Shown here: positions 28,517-37,388 of the stretch, in pieces
Layout of the letters: every line of letters begins with the position of its first letter
Position numbering within the stretch: position 1 is the stretch's first letter
DNA from: Candidatus Electryonea clarkiae
GTDB taxonomy: Bacteria > Electryoneota > Electryoneia > Electryoneales > Electryoneaceae
Reading direction: 5' to 3'
Length of the DNA: 46,440 bases
NCBI GenBank assembly: GCA_030765455.1
Contig: JAVCCM010000121.1
Span: 1 to 46,440 of the forward strand
Position numbers and translations under genes: made by a program
Notes under the pieces: generated by a model
Told to the model about the DNA's origin: nothing
Database searches by the model: none
Seen by the model: the letters and a program-made list of their open reading frames with translations, nothing else

Positions 28517-29866
28517 CTACTTTCCGACACAAAAACGAGAAAATATTTCATTCAACAAATCCTGGCTTGAAACAGCTCCAGTTATCTCTCCGACTGAATT
28601 CAGGGCTATATGTAAATCCGTTGCTACGAGTTCCAAACCTGAATTCCTTGAAAGTGCTTCTTTTGCTGATTGTAATGCTTCTTTAGCCTCTTGCAGCAAA
28701 TCTGAATGCCTGCCTTCAACGAGCAGTAAATCGTTCGGATCGTACCCCATGAGGAGATGTTCGGTAATTTGAGAACGAAGATCTTCAATTCCATCGCTGA
28801 ATTTTGCACTGATCCGACATTTTATGGTTTCAGTGAAACCGGTCGATGTTATGTCTTCTTCAATATTTATCATTGAAAGTAAGTCTGATTTATTAATTAC
28901 GGTAAACAAATGATCTCTACCGGTGAGTTTGTCCGGAGGAGGAATGAAACCAGGTGGCGACATCAACCAGACAACGATATCGGCAATTTCAAAAAGCTCA
29001 TGTGAACGTCGCGTACCTTCACTTTCGATTTGATCGGTGGTATCACGCAGCCCGGCCGTATCATAGACACGCACCGGTATTCCATGCCAGTCTTGGGTAA
29101 CGTCGATATAATCCCTTGTAGTTCCAGGTGTTTCGCTGACAATCGCACGATCGTAGCCAATCAAATGATTTAAAAGAGTTGATTTACCAGAATTTGGCTC
29201 TCCACCTATTACAATCAGTGCTCCATCCCTGATAAAACGTCCTGCACGATATTGCTTAAGAAGCGAATCAACCTCGTTAAGAACAGATGATACTTTTTCA
29301 CCAGTTACTTCTTTTGTTTCAAGTTCATGACCTTCTTCAATAAAGTCCAATCCCAATTCCACAAGTGTTAACATCTCAAGTAGCTTTTGGCGCAGGAGTC
29401 CCAACCTGCCTTTAAGCCCGCCATCCATTAAACGAGCGGCAGCTCGAACGGCTGTCTGGGTTCGGGCTTCGATCAAGTGTACTACTGCTTCAGCCTGGTC
29501 AAGTGACATTTTTCCGTTAATGAAAGCTCGTTTTGAAAACTCACCCGGTTCGGCGGTCCTGGCGCCCAAAGAGAGCAAACGGTTCAAGACAGCTCTCAAA
29601 ACCTCTTGCCCACCGTGGCAGGTAATTTCGACTAAATCTTCACCTGTGTAAGATTTAGGAGCACGGTAAGCTGTTACAACAGCCCTGTCTAGTAATCGTT
29701 TATCACTGTCGAAAAAACGCAGCAGCAGGGTCTTGCGGGGCGTAAAATCGGAAGAGTATTCTGTAGCTTTTTTGATGATATCCCAGGATTCAGGTCCGGA
29801 GATACGAATGATACCAAGCGCTCCGGTTCCTTCAGGGGTGGCAATTGCAACAATGGTGTCTTGCAT
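28517..29866 (-). CDS. mnmE: tRNA modification GTPase MnmE
   Basis: MnmE (TrmE), the K+-activated GTPase that works with MnmG on tRNA U34. The 449 residues include the N-terminal formyl-THF-binding domain (about 1-118), a helical domain, and the inserted G domain. Its G motifs are GGEPNSGKSTLLN (G1, about 224-236), the ETPGTTRDYID stretch (G2), DTAGLRDT (G3) and NKSDLL (G4). The C terminus ends FCVGK, close to the conserved FCIGK, whose Cys is required for activity. It lies 172 bp downstream of yidC on the same strand. Confidence 0.97.
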   Translation of the reverse strand: MQDTIVAIATPEGTGALGIIRISGPESWDIIKKATEYSSDFTPRKTLLLRFFDSDKRLLDRAVVTAYRAPKSYTGEDLVEITCHGGQEVLRAVLNRLLSLGARTAEPGEFSKRAFINGKMSLDQAEAVVHLIEARTQTAVRAAARLMDGGLKGRLGLLRQKLLEMLTLVELGLDFIEEGHELETKEVTGEKVSSVLNEVDSLLKQYRAGRFIRDGALIVIGGEPNSGKSTLLNHLIGYDRAIVSETPGTTRDYIDVTQDWHGIPVRVYDTAGLRDTTDQIESEGTRRSHELFEIADIVVWLMSPPGFIPPPDKLTGRDHLFTVINKSDLLSMINIEEDITSTGFTETIKCRISAKFSDGIEDLRSQITEHLLMGYDPNDLLLVEGRHSDLLQEAKEALQSAKEALSRNSGLELVATDLHIALNSVGEITGAVSSQDLLNEIFSRFCVGK

Positions 29867-30038
29867 AGAAAAGTGTTGTTAACTTATATGTATCCAATAT
29901 ATTGCGCATTGGATGTAGAAGGATATTTGATTTTTCATTATTTAAACGATGTAAGCAAAAGGACTGTAATAATTCACAAATATACAAAAGGGCTAATTCT
30001 CGTCAACAATAACCAAAACCGATTCTAATCTTTGCTGT

Positions 30039-31853
30039 CTATCTTTTTCCCCCGCCTTTTCTGCGTGCTAATCGTTTGGCGGCAGTTTCATCATCCTCCC
30101 GTGCTTTTTCAATCTGTGCTTCAAGCTGAGGGTCTTTCACCTTCATCATACGCTGCTGTGCCCAGCTTAACAGGTTGAACAGGGTATAATACAAGGTCAA
30201 ACCACTGGGGAAATTATTGAACAGGAAAACAAACATGACAGGCATCATATAAAGCATCATTTTTTGATTTGGATCGGTCATGGTCATTTTCGATTGCAGG
30301 AAAGTACTGAGAGCCATAACAAGTGGCAGCACACAAACATGGTCGCCGTACAGCGGAATCGAGAATGGCAATTCAAATAAGATGTCTGGCATTGATAAGT
30401 CACTGATCCATAGGATAAAAGGAGCGCCGCGAAGTTCGATTGTTGAACGGAATACAATAAAAAGTGAATAGAGTAAAGGCATTTGAAGCAGCATGGGCCA
30501 GCATCCACCGGCCGGGTTGACCTTATGCTCTTTGTACAGCCCCATTACCTCTTTCTGCATTCTTTGAGGTTCGCTCTTATATTTAGCCTGGATACTCTTT
30601 ATCAGCGGTTGAAGAACCTGCATACGTTTTGTGCTTTGATGAGCTTTATGTGTCAGTGGCCAAACTATTATTTTTATTAAGATACTGAAAATAATTAGTA
30701 CTAAACCATAATTTGGAATAACTTTATGCAGTTTTTTCAAAGTCCAGAGAACACCCTTTGAAAACGGCTTGATTATGGGCCAGCCCCAATTCATCGTTTG
30801 TTCAAGGGAAGGATCTACGTTGTTGAGAAAACTCTGTTCAAGGGGACCGAAATAAAGAGTGATATGCCGGCTGATATCTCCATCGAAAAGATTAAAAATC
30901 AGTCCGGTCTCCAGCAGCTTTGGTGGGTATTTACCATTATATAAGCTGTCTGGCCAGGTATAGAGCTTTACACCCGCTGCGGGACGTTCCGGAACCATAG
31001 CGAATAGAAAGTACTTATTCCGCTGGGCGACCCAGGTTGTTGGTCCAGTTGCCTGTTCTTCAGAAGCTTTTTTACCCTTGGTTTTGAAGTTTTCCTTTTT
31101 CTTTCCCATAAGGAAAGAGGCTTCTGTGTAAAAGAGATCCTGGGCGCTGTCCATTTCAGTTTGCGCAATTCCTCCACCCCAGGAGAATACTACGTTCGCA
31201 GCCTTTGTCAGGTCACCAAGACCTTTACTTTCTATATATATATCAACAACATAAGTATCATAATGAAAAACAAATATTTCTGAATAAGTGGTTACTTCAT
31301 TCAGTTGAAGCGTAAATATCAACGTGTCGGATTGCTTGCTTTCATCTAATTTGATTGTATTTTTATTAGCAGTGAAATTCTTCTCCGACGTTCTGAGCAA
31401 CCCTCTTCCTCCACGGGCTATCAGTTCTAAATTGTGCTGAGTATCTCTTTGCCGTACTAACTCTTCGGGTTCATGCAGATATGGTTGTGTAGGTTTGATA
31501 ATCCATGATTTAACAATTGCGCCCCGTGTGCTGAAAACGCCTTCGTATAATGGAGTTTCAATCTTTATTTCTTTTTCCGGTATTCCATAACCGGAAGACG
31601 ATAAGGAGTCACCAGTGTCAAATGAACCAAAATCTGTCGTTTGCGGAGTGCTATCGTAATGATCGCCTGATGCAGGGAACCGGTCTTGTCTTTCCTGATA
31701 AGGTCGGGTTTCGGGCTGATAAGTACCCTTATCCTGTTCGAGTGCAGTTGAATCACTCGTCTCTTTTGGTGGAGAGACCAGCTTATAATACTGAGGCATC
31801 AACATCAGGATGATGCCGATTACAACAAAAGCGAGTACGGTTCTTTTATCCAT
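30039..31853 (-). CDS. yidC: membrane protein insertase YidC
   Basis: YidC/Oxa1 insertase of Gram-negative type, 604 residues, inserting and folding inner-membrane proteins alone or with SecYEG. An N-terminal membrane helix (about 5-22) leads into a large periplasmic domain (about 80-370), which occurs only in diderm-type YidC. The C-terminal insertase core has the hydrophilic-groove helices: YGLVLIIFSILIKIIVWPLT, then a Lys/Arg-rich cytoplasmic hairpin, MLLQMPLLYSLF and FPSGLTLYY. The tail is basic (ARRKGGGKR), as expected for ribosome contact. It follows yidD in the conserved rpmH-rnpA-yidD-yidC order. Confidence 0.96.
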   Translation of the reverse strand: MDKRTVLAFVVIGIILMLMPQYYKLVSPPKETSDSTALEQDKGTYQPETRPYQERQDRFPASGDHYDSTPQTTDFGSFDTGDSLSSSGYGIPEKEIKIETPLYEGVFSTRGAIVKSWIIKPTQPYLHEPEELVRQRDTQHNLELIARGGRGLLRTSEKNFTANKNTIKLDESKQSDTLIFTLQLNEVTTYSEIFVFHYDTYVVDIYIESKGLGDLTKAANVVFSWGGGIAQTEMDSAQDLFYTEASFLMGKKKENFKTKGKKASEEQATGPTTWVAQRNKYFLFAMVPERPAAGVKLYTWPDSLYNGKYPPKLLETGLIFNLFDGDISRHITLYFGPLEQSFLNNVDPSLEQTMNWGWPIIKPFSKGVLWTLKKLHKVIPNYGLVLIIFSILIKIIVWPLTHKAHQSTKRMQVLQPLIKSIQAKYKSEPQRMQKEVMGLYKEHKVNPAGGCWPMLLQMPLLYSLFIVFRSTIELRGAPFILWISDLSMPDILFELPFSIPLYGDHVCVLPLVMALSTFLQSKMTMTDPNQKMMLYMMPVMFVFLFNNFPSGLTLYYTLFNLLSWAQQRMMKVKDPQLEAQIEKAREDDETAAKRLARRKGGGKR

Positions 31854-31935
31854 AATAAACAGCGATCTTAGGGTACAACATATTGGTTATCAATAAACAA
31901 GGAACTACTTTCGTGATCCGAATAATCCCAAATTA

Positions 31936-32217
31936 TCACTGAAATTCCTTAGCTGGTGGAACAGGGTCGTATCCCCCCGGATGTAATGGGTTACACTTGG
32001 CGAATCGTATTGCGAACAACCACAATCCTCTGAATAATCCATGCGAACGTAATGCATCTTCGGCATAATGACTGCAAGTAGGATAGAACCTGCATTTACT
32101 GCCAAGCATGGCAAAAACAGGTGAACCTATAATATGATAGATTCGAATCAGAGGTATAATCATCCATAATGATAACAACCTGTTTAATTTAACAAAAGTT
32201 GTTCCAGCTTGTATCAC
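31936..32217 (-). CDS. yidD: membrane protein insertion efficiency factor YidD
   Basis: A 93-residue small protein that aids YidC-dependent insertion. The family core reads YPTCSHYAEDALRSHG, with conserved Cys residues, and FAKCNPLHPGGYDPVP near the end. The GTG start at 32217 overlaps the rnpA stop (GTGA), so the two are translationally coupled. An amphipathic N-terminal helix (about 10-35) probably attaches it to the inner membrane. Confidence 0.93.
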   Translation of the reverse strand: MIQAGTTFVKLNRLLSLWMIIPLIRIYHIIGSPVFAMLGSKCRFYPTCSHYAEDALRSHGLFRGLWLFAIRFAKCNPLHPGGYDPVPPAKEFQ

Positions 32218-32569
32218 TCTGATTCCCTGATTGATCGTACTTTTGCCAAGAGTCCGGTTAAGTTTTCAAAAAACCGGTTCCAGTCCTCTGGAGGTTGATA
32301 AAGTCGAATTAACACGTCGGTACTTTCCGGAAAAAGAGACTTGTTTCGGCGGAAAAACTCCCTGACTCTCCGCCGGGCATAGTTTCTTTTTACCGCCCCG
32401 CCGAACGCCTTGATTGGTGCAATAACACCAAAGCGCCTTTTCCGGGATGGTAAAAAAAAAGGGTAGCGTTCTTCCCACGTACCTTGCGACCATTCCTGAT
32501 AACATTTTGGAAAGCTAGATGACCGCGAAGGATTTCTGCCTTACTTAATGTCTCTTGTAGTTCACTCAT
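32214..32569 (-). pseudogene. rnpA: RNase P protein component, frameshifted at a poly-A/T tract
   Basis: Reading the minus strand from the ATG at 32569 gives [20 protein letters not shown] and a typical RnpA N terminus up to GKNATLF. The frame then breaks at nine consecutive A bases (32452-32460, plus strand). Adding one base restores FFLPSRKRRFGVIAPIKAF and GAVKRNYARRRVREFFRRNK, the RNR motif region of RnpA, ending at the TGA at 32214-32216; total about 118 residues. RnpA is the protein cofactor of RNase P, which trims tRNA 5' ends. It is essential in the bacteria tested, so a sequencing error in the homopolymer is the simplest explanation. The start overlaps rpmH by 8 bp. Confidence 0.88.
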
Positions 32570-32705
32570 CTGAAACGGTAAGTTTTTTCCGCCCTTTTGC
32601 TCTTCGGCGTTTCAAGACCATGCGCCCGTTTTTGGTAGCATTTCGTGAACGAAAACCATGCTTGTTACGGCGTTTTCGATTATGTGGTTGATAAGTTCTT
32701 TTCAT
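32562..32705 (-). CDS. rpmH: 50S ribosomal protein L34
   Basis: A 47-residue, strongly basic protein starting [20 protein letters not shown] and containing [17 protein letters not shown], the L34 signature. It is slightly longer at the C terminus (LTVSDE) than the usual 44-46 residues. It heads the rpmH-rnpA-yidD-yidC group, found near oriC in most bacteria. Its 3' end overlaps the rnpA start. Confidence 0.96.
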   Translation of the reverse strand: MKRTYQPHNRKRRNKHGFRSRNATKNGRMVLKRRRAKGRKKLTVSDE

Positions 32706-32769
32706 AGCACTATCTGTCGTGTAAAGTTTAACTTACGTTTATGGAAAGTAATTTCCTTTGAAACCTTGG

Positions 32770-32798
32770 AATATAGCTTTGAGTTATTAACGAAACAA
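32770..32798 (-). promoter_or_regulatory. candidate promoter of the rpmH operon
   Basis: On the minus strand TTGTTT (32798-32793) and TATATT (32775-32770) are 17 bp apart, 65 bp upstream of the rpmH start. This fits a sigma-70-type promoter. Confidence 0.45.
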
Positions 32799-32884
32799 CT
32801 CTATGTTTCTACTTGCTTGAGCCCGGAGGCAGAGTTCGGCAAAATTGAAAACTAAGGTAGCTCAGCTTTTTGATATCATTATAT

Positions 32885-32912
32885 TTGCATAGTTTCAATT
32901 ATGTCCTATATT
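32885..32912 (+). promoter_or_regulatory. candidate promoter of the MsbA-like gene
   Basis: TTGCAT (32885-32890) and TATATT (32907-32912) with a 16-bp spacer, 86 bp upstream of the ATG at 32999. Divergent to the rpmH promoter. Confidence 0.4.
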
Positions 32913-32998
32913 TTGCGATCTTTCCAGATAGTGTTCCAGCAGTTCCTTAGTGAAACGGTGATCTGATGGGGTACCATAGAAATTTTGAGTATTAATAA

Positions 32999-34810
32999 AT
33001 GAATATACTGAAACGATTTTCACATTATCTCTTTCCATACTGGTTTCATATTGTACTCTCTGTGTTGAGTACAATGTTGTTCGTTGCTTTTTCCGCAACG
33101 GCATATTGGCTGGCGGCGTCTTTCCTTCAAGTGTTGTTTACCGGGAGTGTAGATGAGGTTGCCCTGCAGCCGGATATATCATCACTTAATGATTTTCTGA
33201 AATACTGGACAGCCAAATTAATATACAGCGACTCAAACTCGGCTGCATTAACAAGAGCGGCGGCAGCGATAGCAATCGCATTTCTTGGTAAAAACCTCTT
33301 CAGTTATCTACAATTGTTTTTCATAAGCTTTGTTGAACAGAAAGTAATAAAAGATCTGCGTGACCAATTGTTTATGCATCAATTAAGACAGGATCTTGCT
33401 TTTTTTCATGAAAAGAAACGAGGTCATCTTATATCATCAATGCTGTCTGATGTAGAGACTCTGAACCAGGCAATAAATAAGAGTTTTACAAAGGCTATTC
33501 GTGATCCGTTGAACATCCTGGTTCTGCTTGTACTCCTGTTTACGGTGGCTCCGCGTCTTACATTGTTTGCCTTCCTGATCATTCCTGCTGTAGGGTGGAC
33601 AATCCTGGTATTGGGACGCAAAATCAAAATTTATGCTACCAGGGTGCAGGAGGCTATCGCGGAGGTTACCGGGCATCTGCAGGAGACTATCAGCGGTATC
33701 AGGGTAGTTAAATCCTTTGCTGCTGAATCATTTGAGAACAAAAGATTTTTTTCTATAACACAAGCTCACTACAGAAATTCGTTTGCTAAAGAGAAATTCA
33801 GGCGCCTGGTTATTCCTTTGAATGAATTTGTCGGGGTAGTGATAATTTCAGGCCTTCTATATCTCGGTGGTGAACTGGTTTTGGTCAAGCAATCAATGAA
33901 CAGCGAGGATTTTATCAGGTTCCTGGTGCTGCTTTTTGCATTGCTAAATCCCATTTTAAGTTTGACAAATTTCGCGGCAAATGTACGGGTGGCAGAGGCT
34001 GCAGGCAGCCGGGTATTTACTTTGATGGACAGGGTGCCAAATTTAAAGATTGCTGAAGTACCTGTAGTTCCTGGTAAATTTACCCAGGATATTAATATTG
34101 AAGATGTGACTTTCGGTTATTCTGATGACCAGAAGGTTTTAGAGAATATTTCGCTGAAAGTTTCAGCAGGCGAGAATATCGCAATTGTCGGACGGTCTGG
34201 ATCCGGCAAGAGTACACTTGTCAACCTGTTACCAAGATTTTACGATCCGGTTACAGGAATGATCAGCATTGACGGATGTGATTTAAAAGACCTCGATTTG
34301 AAAGAATTAAGGAAATTATTCGGAATTGTAACACAAAACGTTATTCTTTTTCATGATACTGTCGCGGCGAATATTGCATACAGTGAAAACGGGATTGATC
34401 TGTCTAAGGTTGAAACTGCGGCAAAGGCGGCATATGCGCATGATTTTATCTCCGGACTGCCCGAAGGATACGATACGATTGTCGGCGAGCAGGGAGCATT
34501 GCTTTCCGGTGGGCAGAGGCAAAGGATCAGTATTGCCCGGGCGTTATTGCGAAATCCACCGATAACTATTCTTGATGAAGCCACGAGCGCTCTTGACCCC
34601 GAATCAGCGGACGAGGTGGCGAAGGCATTGGACTTCTTATCTGAAGGCAGGACAGTAATTATGGTCACGCACAGGTTGGCTTCAGTCATAGATGCGGATA
34701 GAATCGTGGTGCTGGACGAGGGCAGACTTGCAGGAATTGGAACACATTCGGAATTGTTGAAGACCTGTGAAATCTATCATACCCTTGCCGAACAACAACG
34801 GCTGGTTTGA
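32999..34810 (+). CDS. MsbA-like lipid/polysaccharide ABC exporter
   Basis: A 603-residue half-transporter with a fused transmembrane and ATPase domain, working as a homodimer. Six membrane helices lie within residues about 15-310. The nucleotide-binding domain has Walker A GRSGSGKST (about 399-407), the signature LSGGQRQRISIARALL (about 502-517), Walker B ITILDEATSALD and the H-loop VTHRL. The overall pattern, and glycosyltransferases downstream, match MsbA, the lipid A-core flippase. Drug or peptide exporters share this layout, so the substrate is inferred from context. A 390-bp gap with repeats separates it from the next gene. Confidence 0.85.
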   Translation: MNILKRFSHYLFPYWFHIVLSVLSTMLFVAFSATAYWLAASFLQVLFTGSVDEVALQPDISSLNDFLKYWTAKLIYSDSNSAALTRAAAAIAIAFLGKNLFSYLQLFFISFVEQKVIKDLRDQLFMHQLRQDLAFFHEKKRGHLISSMLSDVETLNQAINKSFTKAIRDPLNILVLLVLLFTVAPRLTLFAFLIIPAVGWTILVLGRKIKIYATRVQEAIAEVTGHLQETISGIRVVKSFAAESFENKRFFSITQAHYRNSFAKEKFRRLVIPLNEFVGVVIISGLLYLGGELVLVKQSMNSEDFIRFLVLLFALLNPILSLTNFAANVRVAEAAGSRVFTLMDRVPNLKIAEVPVVPGKFTQDINIEDVTFGYSDDQKVLENISLKVSAGENIAIVGRSGSGKSTLVNLLPRFYDPVTGMISIDGCDLKDLDLKELRKLFGIVTQNVILFHDTVAANIAYSENGIDLSKVETAAKAAYAHDFISGLPEGYDTIVGEQGALLSGGQRQRISIARALLRNPPITILDEATSALDPESADEVAKALDFLSEGRTVIMVTHRLASVIDADRIVVLDEGRLAGIGTHSELLKTCEIYHTLAEQQRLV

Positions 34811-34994
34811 TAGAAGGGAAAATTATCCAGTTTATTAGTATCTGACTAAAATCCTTTGAATTCAAATTACTACAGGGTATTCAGGTTTGTTTTATTAAGT
34901 TTATTTATATCTATTTTGTTGTGGGTATTCCTATCTGTTTTGTACAAAGAAGATTTTCTATGTTTCATCGAAAATATCTCCGAAGGAGATGAAC

Positions 34995-35143
34995 ATGAAT
35001 AGCCACGGGTGAAACCCGTGGAAGAGGGATAATCGTAATAATACCAACCCTGAAGGGGTTGAACAAACTGTTGTACGCCCCCTTCGGGGACGAGATCATT
35101 GTGACAATCATTCTCCGTGGGTTGGGCACCCACGGCTATTCAT
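34995..35143. repeat. 149-bp palindromic intergenic element
   Basis: Bounded by inverted ends: ATGAATAGCCACGGGTG begins at 34995 and its near-exact complement ends at 35143 (one mismatch). Inside are four hairpins: CCACGGGT/ACCCGTGG (35002-35020), AACCC/GGGTT (35046-35060), CCCC/GGGG (about 35079-35089) and CCGTGGGT/ACCCACGG (35115-35135). It encodes no credible protein. It resembles short palindromic, possibly REP- or MITE-like elements that are dispersed in Bacteroidetes and other genomes. It lies in the 390-bp gap 34811-35200, which otherwise shows nothing. Confidence 0.7.
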
Positions 35144-35200
35144 ATTATTCCCCTTTAGGGAAGCTTAAAAGGCAGGAAATTGGTAAAACAAGGCAGGTAA

Positions 35201-36304
35201 TTGGGTAAATTACGTATAATAACACTCTGTTCGAGTACCTCATGGGGTGGGACTGAAAAATGGGCGTTACGTGCGAGTGAAGTATTACACAAACGCGGGT
35301 ATGCTGTCACTTTGATCTGCCGAGATACCTCTCTTTTCAGCTCTCGATCAACAGACAACCTGCCTATGGAAGAACTTCCCCTCAGAAATGATTCTGACCT
35401 GCGTTCTGTTTTCGCCCTCGCTGGAAAGCTGAAGAAAAGCGCCGATGTAGTACTTCTGACCCGTGTGCGTGATTATTGGCTGGGTGGATTAGCCGCAAGG
35501 ATTGCCGGGGTTCCCGTTATATTGAGGCTGGGTGTGGTCAGGCATTTGAGGCAGAATTACATTATGGATCGATTACGGTATGGGATATTTCCGAATGTAA
35601 TTTTAGTCAACGCAGAAGCTATTCGCGAAACGCTTAGTCAAACCCGATGGATAAAAAAAGAAAACATCTATGTAATTTACAACGGTGTAGATACACCCGG
35701 TGCGCTTGACGAAACAAAAAGAACCACTATCCGAGAGCAATTAGGTATTCCGGGCGATGAAATACTGATTGTAAGTACAGGGCGGCTTGCAGTTGAAAAA
35801 AGATGGCACTGGCTGATTGATGCTGTCGCTGCCTTGGTTGAAAAGGGTTATTCGGTCACAGCACGCCTTTTGGGCAAGGGCAGTGAGAGTGAAAAGCTAT
35901 TGGAAAGAATAAGTGAGAAAGAATTAAGCTCCCGTTTTATTCTGCCGGGCGAAAGACATGATTCGCACTTATGGCAAGCCGCTGCAGATATTGTGGCTCT
36001 TCCGTCATCGAATGAGGGGATATCAAACTCGATGATTGAATCAATGGGCATGGGAGTTCCAGTGGTTGCAACGGAATCCGGTGGACTGAAAGAACATTTT
36101 ACTGATGGTGACAACATCCTGTATTCAAGTACTGATGACTTCGAAGGGTTCTCTGAACGGCTTGAGAACCTGGTAGTTAATGAAAATTTAAGAGATAAGA
36201 TCGGTAAAAGAGGTTTGGACACTGTCAGTAAACACTTTACCTGGAAATCTATGACCGATTCACTTGAGGAATTGATCAATAAAGTTTGTCGGGGTTCGTT
36301 GTGA
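35201..36304 (+). CDS. glycosyltransferase family 4
   Basis: A 367-residue GT-B fold glycosyltransferase. The N terminus (RIITLCSSTSWGGTEKWALR, glycine-rich acceptor-side loop) and the C-terminal nucleotide-sugar motif ALPSSNEGISNSMIESMGMGVPVVAT (E-x7-E with the conserved GVPVVA) are diagnostic of GT4. VSTGRLAVEKRWHWLI is the usual linker region. It starts with TTG at 35201, with AGG a few bases upstream. It is the first of three adjacent glycosyltransferases, and the next start overlaps its stop, so they are one operon. Probably builds a lipopolysaccharide core or similar glycan; the sugar is unknown. Confidence 0.88.
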   Translation: MGKLRIITLCSSTSWGGTEKWALRASEVLHKRGYAVTLICRDTSLFSSRSTDNLPMEELPLRNDSDLRSVFALAGKLKKSADVVLLTRVRDYWLGGLAARIAGVPVILRLGVVRHLRQNYIMDRLRYGIFPNVILVNAEAIRETLSQTRWIKKENIYVIYNGVDTPGALDETKRTTIREQLGIPGDEILIVSTGRLAVEKRWHWLIDAVAALVEKGYSVTARLLGKGSESEKLLERISEKELSSRFILPGERHDSHLWQAAADIVALPSSNEGISNSMIESMGMGVPVVATESGGLKEHFTDGDNILYSSTDDFEGFSERLENLVVNENLRDKIGKRGLDTVSKHFTWKSMTDSLEELINKVCRGSL

Positions 36305-37380
36305 GAATCATGTTTCTGAATCTTGCGGCAAACGCTGATTTCGGTGGAGGTGAAAATTGGACTCTCAATACTGCTACCGGGCTTTCCGGCAGGGGGCATG
36401 AGATAACTGTAGTGGGACGTGCCGGAACTCCCTTGACTGAAGAATCAGAAGAGAGAAATTATAAGATAGATTCAGTGCCGGTAGGAATTGATTATTCACC
36501 CGGTACGATACGTCGAATCAAAAAATTACTTCGAAATAATAATATTGAAGTGATTGTAGTTCATCATAATAAAGATGTTAGAACTGGAGGAGTCGCAGCG
36601 AGAATCGCCGGGATTCCGGTAGTTCACAGAAATGGATTTCCGATTCTTCACAATACCTTCCGCCATAAAATAACTTACCGGTTGACAGACAGGATTCTGA
36701 CAAATTCAAACCGTATCAAGGAGAAATATCTTTCATTCGGTTGGATTGACCCTGGTAAAATTGATGTCGTACCGAATGGTGTAAGAGAAATAAATAAAAA
36801 ATTGGATCGGGAAAAAATTCGTGAAAAATGGGGTGTTGATTCAGGCAATCTTGTTGCTGTTTTCGCCGGACGGCTCACTAAGGTGAAAAGAGTCAAAGAC
36901 CTTATCGCAGCTTTTTCCATGCTTGATGAAAAAAGCAGATGGAAACTTGTGATCCTGGGAAAAGGAGATGAAGAATCAACCCTACGAAAAACAATAGATC
37001 AGGCAAGCAGGGATAAGCAGGTTTTATTAGCTGGATTTTACAAGAATGCGGCTCAATATCTTAGTGCCGCAGATCTTGTATTGCTTCCATCATCTGATGA
37101 GGGTATGCCGAATGTTCTAATGGAGTCAATGATTCAAGGGATACCGGTCGCTTCAACGCCTGTGGGAGACGTACCTTATCTTTTGAATGACGGCAAAGCT
37201 GGATGGCTGATCAAGACAGGAGATGTCGAAGCCTGGGCGGATTTGCTTACAAAACTCGAAAATCAATCTCATCGACTGATTGAAATGGGAACAGGCGGTG
37301 AAAAATGGGTCAGGGAGCATTTTTCATTTGACAAAATGCTGGATGGTGTCGAAGACTCGCTGAAAAAAAGTTTTCACTAA
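36301..37380 (+). CDS. glycosyltransferase family 4
   Basis: A second GT4 enzyme of about 359 residues, similar in design to the preceding one, which suggests an old duplication. Motifs are MFLNLAANADFGGGENWTLN at the N terminus, VFAGRLTKVKRVKDLI in the middle, and LLPSSDEGMPNVLMESMIQGIPVAST as the nucleotide-sugar site. I chose the GTG at 36301 because it overlaps the previous stop as GTGA and starts right at the family N terminus. A TTG at 36286 would add five residues. Acts on the cytoplasmic face of the inner membrane in glycan assembly, by inference. Confidence 0.88.
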   Translation: MRIMFLNLAANADFGGGENWTLNTATGLSGRGHEITVVGRAGTPLTEESEERNYKIDSVPVGIDYSPGTIRRIKKLLRNNNIEVIVVHHNKDVRTGGVAARIAGIPVVHRNGFPILHNTFRHKITYRLTDRILTNSNRIKEKYLSFGWIDPGKIDVVPNGVREINKKLDREKIREKWGVDSGNLVAVFAGRLTKVKRVKDLIAAFSMLDEKSRWKLVILGKGDEESTLRKTIDQASRDKQVLLAGFYKNAAQYLSAADLVLLPSSDEGMPNVLMESMIQGIPVASTPVGDVPYLLNDGKAGWLIKTGDVEAWADLLTKLENQSHRLIEMGTGGEKWVREHFSFDKMLDGVEDSLKKSFH

Positions 37381-37388
37381 GAACAAAA

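Noticed and set aside
34995..35143. Protein-coding gene within the palindromic element
   Set aside because: The possible frames are translations of hairpins, with no ribosome binding site or family similarity.
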